From contig OZ025790.1 in assembly GCA_964019425.1 (NCBI GenBank), forward strand, positions 682,001 through 746,000: DNA of 64,000 nucleotides. Reading direction: 5' to 3'. The notes under the pieces were generated by a model. The model worked only from the letters and a program-made list of their open reading frames with translations. It did no database searches and was not told the origin of the DNA. Position 1 is the first letter of the stretch; the number at the start of each line of letters is the position of its first letter. Shown here in pieces: positions 32,620 through 44,900 of this stretch. Source of the stretch: Flectonema sp. DT1601 (taxonomy: Eukaryota > Euglenozoa > Diplonemea > Diplonemida > Diplonemidae). A program made the translations under genes and the position numbers.

Positions 32620-35600
32620 AGGGGAAAAGGGGAGGAGGGAGGAACAAGTCGAAGGAGGGAGACAAGTGATCAAGATATAGAGATATAACTCTGCCTGCTT
32701 GAAGAATCAGAAATTAAGACCTTTACTTATTTTCTGCTTTTAATTTATTCTTTTTTTCTTTTTTGTGTGGAAGTCTCCCCCCAGCGGTCTTTTCGGAAAG
32801 TGCGAACGAGACGATGGGCAAACAAAATAAAAAGGGGGAGAGAGAGAGAGATTGAAAAGAAGAAATAAAATATAATAAAACAGCCATACAACACCATCAG
32901 CTATAATTGTAGTTAGAGATAGGGATGTACCGATATTACCAACAAATCGAAAAACTGTAGCAAAGCAGGAGCCACAAATGATAAAGATAAAGAGAACTGC
33001 TAAACAGACTCACCTTACTAATAGCCTAAGGCAATACGTTAGGGTATCAAACCGTAACTTACGACTTACGAGTTTTTTGGGAAGCACGCCCTACGAATAC
33101 AGTTGAGAAAACTGCTCGCAAGGAGAGCACCACTTTATTTGTCACTCGATGACTAAAAACAAGAGAGAGACTAAGAACACCCGAAAAAAAATAGAGAAGG
33201 GGGGGGGGGGTGGGATGAGTGGAGGTGAGGGAAAATGGGTTGGGATGAAAGGATCGTCCAAAAAATAAAAAATATTTTATCTTGTTTTCTAATTTTGATA
33301 ATATAAAATAAAATCATACAAAATAACTTTTGTATGATGTATATTAACAGAAATTCGGAAAGTCTAAAATATTCTTATAAAAAGAATCAACAATATAATA
33401 AAGTCATCAACACAAAGAGTCGATGAAATGGGTCATCAGATCTTCTGTACGAAGATCCAAAACCTTATCTACTGAATTATTAATTAAATAGCAGGAAGAC
33501 ACCTGCTTACCGCAAGTAAAGTTATTTTTGGAAATCCAACGTTGTTGCTGCTTCATGAGAACTCTAGCGAGGGTAACTCACAGCGATAAGTAAGTTAGTT
33601 ATGCAGAACAAAAACTGATCTGACTGCAAAAAATAATAAAATAATATTAAAATAATAAAGAAATAAAAGAGGCTATCACCATGTAGTGGTATGGTCGCAC
33701 CTAAACAAAAAAAAGAAAAAATTGTTTTTCTCTTTTTTTTCGTTTTTTTTTTTTTTTTTTTTTTTTTCGGTGATTCATATTCCCTACGTGGTGGAAAAAA
33801 AAGTATTATTGTTTTTGAAAATGAAAATAAAAAAAAGAAAAATTCAAGTGGAAGGAGGAAAAAGCTCTTTGAAGTCTACCGAACGCAGAGAATTCTTCTT
33901 TTTTTCAAGAACGGGATGCTGAGAAGTAAATAGAACAGAGCTAATCACATGGTGCTCAAATCGTTCTCAAAATTAGAAGACGAACTATCGATCGCAATTG
34001 TTGACCTGAAGTTCCAAATGTTAGTTTTAAATAATTAAAAAAACTTTCCTTTTGCTCATTGCGAATATTACGCCGCTTTTTTGCGGCAATTAAAATTGCG
34101 TTGTTTTTTTCTCTTTGTTCTTCAACATTGAGTTTGTAATTTTTTCATTATTTTTTATCCATCTACCGGTTGAAGGTTGTTTTCCCTTCAATTTCAATGA
34201 TTACTTCAATAGCACGGCTCAACCTCTTATGAGGAAGGAGGCAACCTTTTCAACACGAGACGGCTGAAAACGGACTGCCACCTTTTTTTTTCATGTTTTG
34301 TTTTATTCTACAAACTTCAACAAAAACAAAACGAAGAGCACTCACTGAGCAGGATGCGATCCTTTAAAGTCTTATCACTCAGTGAGGTCAGAAGGGAGAA
34401 TGACATGCCCCTGAACAGGTTTTATAAATAAGTAAAACAAAATAAATAAATTCATAACACAAGAAGAGCAATGATTGCGAAGAGAATGACGTTTATCATT
34501 TCTGAAGCTCTTCTTCAATCAGAAGAAAAGCTGATTTTACTGACACACAAGTACTACTAAAGTACGTCAGTAATCAGTTATTTCTTTCTTTCCTTCTTCC
34601 TCATTCTACGGGGGGGGAGAAGGGGGGGGGAGAGGGACAACAAGAATAAGGGAAAGTGGGTACACCCAACAGTGGAGGATTACCAGAGCCAACTTCTAAA
34701 ACGATTTTTCATAATCAACAACAACAACAACAACAACACACTAGTTGTACACAACTAGAAAGAAATCGTCAAGACAACAAATAATAATAATAATGCAGAC
34801 TCTATCCAGAAGATAAAGGTAACTATCCATCCAGTTATGGGTTTACTCTAAAGTAAATTAAAAACATGACTGAAATCTACAACAGTATTCAACACCTATC
34901 AAGGCATCAGTAAGCAACATATAAAATAATCGAATAAGTGCTCTGAATGCGATGACGGAATACTGCTGCAGACACAACAGTAAATATAAAAAGAGAAGAT
35001 TAACCCCCAAAGGGGAAATAAAAAAACAAAGTCATGCAGCGTTATGGAAGGGAAATAATATAAAAGATAAAAGAAAATACGAGGAAACATGGAATGACCA
35101 CTGCTGAAGGAGATTACCCATCAACAGGTGGTCTCCACTAAGAAGTCCCGTAGTCGATGACTTGGGAGTAAATTTCTACTGCGGAGCAAAACAATAATAC
35201 AGCACCAGGAATTGTTCAAGGGCTAAGCGTATGCGACAAGCAAGCAAACATAAAGTAGGATAACGTCCACGACCTACACAACAATCCTACTCAACTAGCG
35301 CACAGTGAGGTAAGCTCCTTTGTTGGGAAAATGGGAGTTGGTTGTAATAGAAGGAGTGAAGAAATATAATTAAAAAAGAAAAGCCAACGTAAAGAATAGA
35401 GGGGAAAATAAATACATAAGCACAAGCACTCAACTCACTTCTTTACGAGCGTATCACTGACGACGACTATATTTCTGAGAAATAAATATCTTCGGTGATG
35501 TGCCATAACGAAGTATTTTCATTGCGGATTGTTACCTTCCCCCAACACCACCAATCCTAGTCCACAACACCAGCAGTCACTTTGGTGTGCAAATCATATG

Positions 35601-35996
35601 CAGTTCAGCAATGCTTGTTTTTATTATTTTCCCTTCTCTTCTTTTCCGAAGAGTTGTTTGTTTCAAAAAAAAAAATTAAAAAAAATATATTGTGTTGCGA
35701 AGATAAAAACTAGTCACTTTTTAACCCACTGCGATCAGTGACCAGTCTAATTATAGTTTTAGGGAAGAAGGGAATAGGGCATTCAAATAATTTGAAACAA
35801 AAAAAAAAAAAAAAAAAAAAAAAACAGTGAAAGAGTCTACTGGAAATAAAGGTACCGAGATCAGGGGATGGAAAGTGAATAGAATAATATTACAAATTGG
35901 TAAAACAACTTAATAATTATTTTTGATCCTTTTGATTCCCCCCATCTTGACATATTTAAAAAGCGTTTGTCCCCAATGTTGATATTGTTATCGGAT
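32620..35996. other. AT-rich spacer downstream of the giant gene
   Basis: About 3.4 kb between the giant-gene stop and the unit 2 protease flank. I find no convincing gene on either strand; the short open frames are low-complexity. It holds purine-rich tracts on the plus strand (pyrimidine on the coding strand), for example 32620-32665, 32838-32863 and 33190-33250. It also has G-runs at 34610-34636, a long T-run near 33740-33767, an (AAC)n run near 34720-34738, a small CCGC-T6-GCGG hairpin near 34072-34085 and a 27-base A-run ending at 35824. It is expected to contain the giant-gene 3' UTR and the polyadenylation signals, which in trypanosomatids are set by the downstream pyrimidine tracts. 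Confidence 0.6.
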
Positions 35997-38900
35997 TTAA
36001 TCTTTCTTCGTGAGACCGAAGACACCATCCCAGTATTGGTTCTTAACTTCTGGAAGTGGTGATCTTGGGCGATCAAATCCTCCCTGAGTTAGGGTACCGT
36101 ACGCTGTTGAAAACAAAACGCCGTGAGCTCTGTTCTCCAACTGTGTTCTTGAACTATCTTCGTTGTAGAAGTTTGTGTAGAATTCACTCTCAACAGTCGA
36201 AACGTTATCCTTGTGTGTGTCTACGAACCCAACATCACTTCCTTCACCACCAATGATTTCATTCCTATCAGCTGTGTGGTCATCCCGACTGATATCAATC
36301 ATTCGATCCCAACAATCGACATCAAATAATTTATATGTCGAACTCTTTAAGTCAACGTAATTGTTATCAACTAGTTGTCCATCTCTTTGAAGAATTGATA
36401 AAACGATTCCTGTGAGTTGTTGAAATTATTAATTCCAATTAATGAAAAAAAGGGAATCTGAAAAAGGATCCTAACCTACCAAACAAAGACATACCTGCGT
36501 TATTGTTAACCAGAACATCAGCACCATTGCCTCCATTGATAATGTCACAAAGAGGACCACTCTTTGGTTCATCGTGATTGAAGCTGTCGGAACTCTCGTG
36601 ATCTTCATCATCGTGATGAGAGTAACGTTTTTTGCGTTCATTCCAATCGTGATCATCATCGTCATGATGGTGTTCGTCGTCATGGTGATGCCACCAGCTG
36701 GTGTACTCATGGTGGTGACCTGTTTTTAATTTATTTCAAAACTCAACACGGATACAAAACTATTTTTTTGTTGAAAAATATTATCTCCAATCAGTTCCTT
36801 TTCAATTCCTCCTCACCTTCTCCCTTTTTTCAACCTCTCCCCACCCTCCTACCCTCCCTCTTGTGATTGGATTACTTCACACAAAAAGTTAATAAAAACA
36901 TACCCTTATCATTGTACAAAACAAGGTTGCTGTATGGGTGTAGACCCTCGTCTCTGCCCTTCAACAACCCAAGCTTCTTCGCCGGGTTGAGTGCACGTTC
37001 CTTGATAGTGTCTTGAATATTACTCATGTACATATCTTGGACTACATCAATGTGTTGGAAGTCGTGTTCTGTAGTTGGGTCAGCATGTGCTCCCGCAAAA
37101 GTATTGACGAACAAGATTCCGTAGTCTCCGATCACCACGTCGTCTCCGGCGTTTCCATTAAGCTCGTCGGATCCCCACTTCGTAAGCGGAAGGGCGTTCC
37201 ATCTCTCGTTCGAACGATGTCCAAGCTCGTGGATGGCAAGAGCGTGTGAAGGAGAAAACACGTCAACGTGGCGCCTGAACTTGTACTCCAAGTCGTTGAA
37301 CAGCTGAGTGAAGGTGTGCTTGTCGTGGTTGTCACTCGGGTAGTAGTGGTCAAAGTGATCATTGTGGTCATCTTGGTTAGCGTCGTGGTGGTCGCCGTTA
37401 TGATTGTAATCCCTGTACTCAACCCACTCCCAGTCCCAACCGTTCCAGCGGTAGTGTCCTGTGTGCTCGTGTTGCCACTCTCCATGGTGATCGTGTGCAG
37501 GAGGATTCTTTGTCAGGGTCTTCGAAACTAACACCAAACCATCACCAACCAGAACATCGTTTCCGTTGTTTCCGCGCATCACATCATTCGACACCGAGAG
37601 CTCCACCGCAGGTGCGGCAACCCCGACATCGCTGTTAGCAACCAACGCCTCAACAATCGCGTGGTGGGCTTCGAATACTGCGTGTGCAGCGTCCGCCGCC
37701 AACACCGAGTAGTCGTACAAGACGTGCATCATACCCTTCACAACGATTTCCAAGTCATCCTCAACAATTTCGTCGTGGAAGATTACGTCTACGAACGACT
37801 GCATGTTGTCTCCAACCAGCAAATCGTTTCCATTTCCTCCGTTTACCACATCGTTTCCGATCACTACCTCCGCTGGAAGCGCGTATGTTCCTTGGTCCGA
37901 CTCGTAGGTACGCAAGTCAGTAGACGCTCGGAGGAGGCGTTTCTGCAACTCAATCCAGCGCGCACCAGCTGAGTCGTGAATGCAGTCCAAAGCACCGATT
38001 CTTAGGTTCATCATCGCGTGGTGTGTCGCACTGTCTCCAACCACGATGTCGTTTCCGTCACCCCCGTTCAACACGTCGTTTCCGTACAACGCCCTCTGGT
38101 TACGCACCGCGTCTGGGATCATCGACACGTATCCCCTCATCGTGTGTGACTGGTCGTCCGTGCGCCTCACATCTGCTACCCCGACTGCCTCGTGCAGTTT
38201 CTCCAACGCAGTCGGCAACACGGTAGCCATTGCCGCCCCCTCGATGATTTGCATAGCCGCCGCACGGTTCGAAGACTCCGGCTTCAACGCGATTCCAACG
38301 TGCATCACCGTTCCGAATTCATCGACTTCCAGAGGAGGCGAGTTCGCCGCACTGTCCTCCACCGACAGCACTCGAATCACGTTCGACACCAGAGGCATGT
38401 CGGAGTCGTAGTGGTACACCGAAGACACATCGTCTCCGTACAGCAAGTCGTTTCCTCCCTCTCCCGACAGCACGTCGTCTCCACGCTGTCCGAACAGATA
38501 GTCGTCGCCGTCTCCACCGTTCAGCGTGTCGTGGCCGGCAGGCTTCAACCTCATGCCCGCAATCGCCGTCTCCCACTCACCGCTTGGAGCCGTCGCCTTC
38601 ACCTTCTGCGATTCGAATGCGCCCATCGACACCAGCAGCTCGTTCCTGAAGAAGGTTGCGGCTTCGTCAGCTGTGAACGTGCTACTCTCCCACGTTGGCA
38701 GCCATCCGGTCACCGTCACCGGCTCTTCGAGAACAACGTCACGGTGCCAGGCACCTGTCCTTTCGTTCAAACGCGGGCTTCCGCCGCTCCTCAACGATCG
38801 CACCACGTGCCCGACATCTCCGATCAGCACGTCCCGTCCTTCCCCGCCGTGCAGAACGTCGTCCCCGAGTTCACCGAACAGCTCGTCGTCTCCCTCCTGT

Positions 38901-41900
38901 CCGTGCAACGTGTCGTCTCCACGCTGACCGTGCAAGATGTCATTACCTGCTCCACCATCGATGCTGTCATTCCCAGACACCTCGTCGACGTCATCGAACC
39001 TCTGGATAGTCCGCACCACGTCTGCGAACATTGCCGATCCAGGGTACCGCTCCCACACCTTCTCGTGGTCGAATGGAGCTCCGTTCTCCATCGTTAACAC
39101 AGTCCTGCTGATTACACCGTTGTCACCCAGCACCACGTCTGATCCCTCTTCTCCGAAGATCGTGTCGTCGCTGTCCACTCCTCCCAGCACGTTGTGCCCC
39201 CCAGTGATGTCATCGTCGCCGTCCCCACCGTTGATCGTGTCCTTTCCTTGCTGTCCCATCAGGAAGTCATCCCCCTCCCCTCCGTTAATCGTGTCGTCTC
39301 CGGCACCGACATCCGACGACGTGAACAACGACAAGTACGTCGACCCACCACCCTCGAAGGCTGCGTGGTCACCCATCACCACATCCGAACCGGCGTTCCC
39401 GTTGAGCACGTCGTTTCCGGTTCCTCCGAATACGTAGTCGTCACCTGACCCTCCGTTGATCACATCCGACGCACCAGCCAGTGGATCGATCGTTTCCGCG
39501 GACACCACCTTCAGTGTCGCTGCATTCACCTTTGCGACAACCTGATCTCCCCACAACATATCCTGGCCATCCTCTCCGTCCAACGTGTCAGATCCTTGTT
39601 GCCCCGCCAAAAGATCATTACCAGCGCCTCCCTTTAAGTGATCCGCTCCACCATTCACGTCGTCTCCTGTCGACACCGATGTAAAGGTGAGCAGCTCGGT
39701 GGACCTTTCGAAGACCGCGAAGTCACCGAACGCGACGTCGTGACCTGCTTCTCCCTCCAACACGTCGTCACCTTTTCCTCCGAACATCACGTCGTTGTCA
39801 TCGCCACCGAACATCGTGTCCGCACCACCGGTCCCCTGCGACATTGGTTCCGCATGCGATACCAGTCCGGTGTTTCCCTGCTGCGTCTCGATCGACATGT
39901 GGTCTCCGAACATCCAGTCGTCTCCGGGGTTCCCCTTCAAGTTGTCTCCCCCGTTCCCGCCGACGATCACATCGCTGCCGGCCCCACCGGAAACCTCGTC
40001 CGCGCCTCCTCCGTACTGGTCCTCTGTAAACACCGATTCCAACGTCACGCTGCCATCCGCCACAGCGGTGCCCCACCTCAGCTCCAAGTAGTCACCGAAC
40101 AACACGTCGTTACCGACACCGCCTGCCAACTCGTCGTCTCCAGCCCCTCCGACCAGCACGTCCGCGCCGTCGTCTCCGTGAAGCTCATCTCCGCCACCCA
40201 TCCCTGGATCTGTGGACACCGCGTGCACGTTGTTTCCATCGTGTGGAATTGTTATCTCTGCGAAGTCACCAAAGATCCAATCATCTCCTGCGTTTCCGTG
40301 CATGACGTCCGCCGCTGCACCACCAAAGAGAACGTCGTCGCCTTCATCACCGTTCAGGGTGTCCGCTCCTCCGGCCTGGTCATCTCCCGGGAACGCTGTT
40401 TTCATAGTCACATCTCCCTCCTTCGACTTGGTGTACTCTGCGTGGTCTCCGAACACGAAGTCCCTTCCGGAATTTCCGCTTACTTCATCCGCAGCCGCAC
40501 CACCGATGACCACGTCGTCCCCCTCGTTTCCAGAAATCGTATCCCCTCCCCCGAGGGTCGCCTCCGTCGATTTCATCGTCACTCCCCCATCGACGATGTC
40601 CACCGAACCATGGTCCCCGAGGATCTTGTCGTCACCCGCACCACCAACGATGTCGTCTCCGCCTGCCCCTCCGAAGATGATGTCATCTCCATCCGATCCG
40701 GCAACCGTGTCGGCATCTCCGTTGCTTCCAGGGGTCTTGAAGACCGTGCGCATGTGGCGGTCTTCCGGACTTGTGTACGACCGCTTGATCTCTCCGCAGT
40801 CTCCGAACACCACATCATTACCTTCCCCACCGTCGATGACGTCCCTGTCCGCACCTCCGAACACGGAATCGTCACCGGCTCCAGCGACAATCGTGTCGTT
40901 TCCACCGCTCACCGCCTGCTCCAGACACTTCAGCGTGTGCTCGTCCTTCTTGATCGACAACAGCACGTCTCCGTGATCCCCGAACACCACGTCGTTTCCG
41001 CTCGACGCGTCGATGTGGTCAGCACCCTGTCCACCGATGATGAAGTCATCGCCTTCGTCACCGTTCAGTTTGTCGTCTCCTCCACAACCAGACTCGGTGT
41101 GCGTCGAGTGCAACACACGCTCGTCTTTCTTTGACTCATACAGACCGTGGTCCCCGACAATCACATCTGCCCCACCGTTTCCATCGATCACATCTCCTCC
41201 AGCACCTCCGAACACGTAATCGTCTCCAGCTCCCGCCGTGATTGTATCGTCGCCACCACTACACGACCCGAGTGTGATGAGTTTCGTAAGCTCCGCGCTC
41301 GGCGTCCACGCAACCTCCCCGAGGTCTCCGAAGATGTAGTCGTTCCCGCCCTCGCCGTCGACTTCGTCGTCTCCCTCACCCGCAACTACCACGTCGTCCC
41401 CTTCGCCAGCGAAGATCTTGTCCGCCGCACCGGCATCCGATGTCGCCGGACCTGCCGATCCCTTCACGGTGAAGTCACCTGGATTAGTCGTCTCGTATTT
41501 CCCGTAGTCTCCGATGATGACGTCCCCACCGGCCCCTCCGTGGACCACGTCACCGCCTGCCCCAGCGAGTATCTTGTCGTCGCCTAGTCCACCGTCGATG
41601 ACGTCGCTTCCCCCGCCCACCTGGTTTGCGTTGCGCAACCTCACCCAGTGTGACGATGGGTTCAAATGCACCTCTCCAGCGTCTCCGAACACGAAGTCAT
41701 CTCCGTCTCCTCCATTGATGGTGTCCTCACCACCACCTCCCAACAAGATGTCGTTCTCTTCGTCTCCGTTCAAGTGATCATCCTCCCCATCCGCCGCGTC
41801 ACCAGTCGTGACGAGGTGGGTCAGCCCAGTCAGAGGCGTGCGAGTCATGATCCCGATGTCACCGAATACCACGTCCAACCCAGCGTTTCCGCTGATCGAG

Positions 41901-44900
41901 TCCGCGCCCCGTCCTCCGAATAGGATGTCGTCCCCCGCGCTTCCGTGGATGGTGTCATCCCCGCTCCCGGCAGTGGCCTCGCCGTCGAAGACCGTTTGCA
42001 AAACCAAGTCACCCGGCTGTGTAAACATCTTCCTCACGCGTCCAAAGTCACCGAAGATGAAGTCGACTCCATCCTCCCCATCGATTACATCGTTGGCCGA
42101 TCCTCCGAACACGATGTCGTCTCCGCCACCAGTCAGAATCTCGTCATTCCCGCCATCCGCCAGCGCAGGCGCAGTCGACTCGTACACCAACGAATCGGCC
42201 TCCTTCGAGATTACCACCGATCCGTGGTCTCCAAACACCGAATCGTCTCCTCCGCGCGTGCGGATGACGTCGTTGCTCTGACCCCCGAACACGTAGTCCT
42301 TCCCGTCCTGCACGTCTATTGTGTCACTTCCACCCTCCCCGCCCTCCGTGAAGATCGAGGTCATGTTGAACTCATCGCTGGCATTGCGCTGCACGAATCC
42401 GTGGTCTCCGAACACCACGTTGTTCCCGTTGCTTCCATCGATGGTGTCGTTCCCGTATCCTCCGAAGACGATGTCGTCCGCGTCTCCTGCCGAGATGGTG
42501 TCCGCTCCGCCAGACAACGGAGCCAAGGATTCCAACGTGTAGGTCCCGTTCTCGTGGTCGCGTACGTGACCGTGGTCCCCAAAGATCCAGTCACTTCCCT
42601 CGGCAACCGTGATCACGTCGTCTCCCTGACCTCCCATGATGATGTGCCGGCCGTACGAACCCGTGATCGTGTCAGCTCCTCCCTCGCCATCGGAATCGGT
42701 GAAAGTCGACTTCACGTAGAGTCCTCCCACGTCGGGGTTGCTGCTGTCGTGCGTCGTCCGGTACACCTCTCCATGGTCCCCAAGCAAGATGTCTTCGCCG
42801 CTGCTACCGACCACCTCGTCGTCACCGAACCCACCAATGATCACGTCGGTCTCCGACTCTCCGTACAGGTGGTCATTTCCTCCCGACAAGCTCGCAGTCG
42901 AACGGAGCGACCACGTGTCCGAAGTTGCTGGGTCGTCGCTGATGTCAATCTCACCCTGGTCACCGATGATGAAGTCCTTTCCGTCCCCTCCGTGCACCGT
43001 GTCCCCTCCTTGACCACCGATTATGATGTCGTCTCCCACCGATCCGCTGAGGACGTCGTCGCCCCCCTCTCCCGCGTCCCCAGTGTGCAGCGACTCGAAT
43101 TTTCTCCATCCCCCAACCGCCGACCATTTGATCTGGTACCGACCATGGTCACCGAAGATCACGTCGTTGTGTTTTTCTCCCTTGATCGAATCCTTCCCAG
43201 TCCCTCCGAAAACCACGTCGTCTTCGTCCCCCGCGCTGATCTCGTCATCTCCACCGGTCGTCGGCGACGTCGAAGTCATGATCGTCAGTTCCTCGCTTTC
43301 CCTCACTTCGATCTCACCAAAGTCCCCGAAGATCCAATCCTTCCCGGTGTGTCCGGTGATCACGTCCAACACCCCACCTCCTCCGAAGATGATGTCGTCA
43401 CCGATGTCCCCGACCAGCACATCAGAGTCGTCCGCCGACTGGTCCGCCAACTCAAAAAGCACCGACCGGTACACGATGTCTCCCGGCACCGCGCTCGTGA
43501 TCGCACCGTGGTCACCGAACAGAACGTCGTTTTCACGCTCACCGTACACCTTGTCCTGACCAAACCCTCCAAACAAGTAATCCATTCCGTCTCCTCCCCG
43601 CAGGTCATCTGCCCCTCCTCCCGACGTCGCGTGAGTTGATTCCAAGTGGAACGACGTCGGTCCCAAGTTCACCAAACCGTGGTCCCCGAACAGCCAATCA
43701 CGCCCTGCTCCACCGACAATCTTGTCAATTCCTTGTCCTCCGAACACGATGTCGTCTCCGTCGTGGGTCGTGATCACATCGTCGTCCCCGTGCTCCGCCT
43801 CCGTCAGTATCGACTCCCAGTGACCCTCCCCATGGGCTGCGCTGCTGAACTTTCCGTGGTCACCGAACACCGCGTCGTTGTGCTCGTTTCCGTCGATCGT
43901 GTCCTTCCCTTCGCACCCGAAGATGTAGTCGTCCTCATCTCCTCCAACGAGCGTGTCGTTTGCCCCGCATCCGAGAATCGACTCCACCGATCGGAAGTCC
44001 AAACTTGGGGCCAGGGTTCCCTTCCCGTGGTCTCCGATGATCCAATCCTTTCCGGTGAACCCTTCGATCACATCAGATCCGAACCCTCCGATCAGGACAT
44101 CGTTTCCGTGCTCACCGTAGATCAGGTCCGCCCCCCCGTCTTCGCACGTGAACAACGACTCCATCGCCATGTCTCCAGGCTTCGCGCTCTCCACCGACCC
44201 GAAGTCCCCGAACACCACGTCGTCGTGCTTTCCAGCGTGGATCGTGTCAGCTCCCCGTCCACCGAAGATCACGTCGTCCTCGTCTCCTCCAGACAGCTGA
44301 TCCCCAGCCCCGTGTCCCGGACTCGTCGACTCCATCTTGAAGTACTCGAGTGAACCGTCCAAGAGGGCCTTCCCGTAGTCTCCGAACATCCAATCCCGCC
44401 CAGCCCCTCCTTCGACCACGTCCGCCCCAGCGCCACCGAAGATGATGTCGTGGCTCTCCCCTCCGTAGATCGTGTCCTTCGCCCCCGTCGCAGGAGGAAG
44501 CGGCTGGTCGACCACTTCGAACGACGCATCGTACAGCCGGCTCCCAGCCGAAATGCTCTCGTACCGTCCGAAGTCTCCAAACAACACGTCCTTGTGATCG
44601 CCTCCGTGGATCTCGTCCGAACCCGGCCCTCCAAACACGAGGTCGTTCCCCTCCCCTCCACCGAGGGTGTCTTCTCCCCCGTACTCGAGAAAAGTCGTCT
44701 CCGCAGTCGCGTAAGTCTTGCTCGGCGAAACTTCCACCGCCCCTGAATCTCCAAACATCCAATCGTCACCGGCACCGCCGACGACGTTGTCTCCTCCCTG
44801 ACCACCCACGAGGATGTCGTCATCGTCTTCTCCGAACAGCGCGTCAGAGTCACCGGCAGCAGCCGCTGCTCCACCGGACACCGACCAGTACTTCCGATCT

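Noticed and set aside
33686-33933. Plus-strand frames full of Lys/Phe runs
   Set aside because: Produced by homopolymer A and T tracts; no domain, no signal peptide and no processing signal.
34899-35090. 63-codon hydrophobic minus-strand frame
   Set aside because: Phe/Tyr/Leu-rich translation of AT-rich DNA with no acceptor site or homologous motif; not supported as a gene.
36471-36710. Open frame rich in Met and Thr on the minus strand
   Set aside because: It is the wrong frame of exon 2 of the giant gene. The correct frame shows the His/Asp-rich stretch and NGGNGADVLV.
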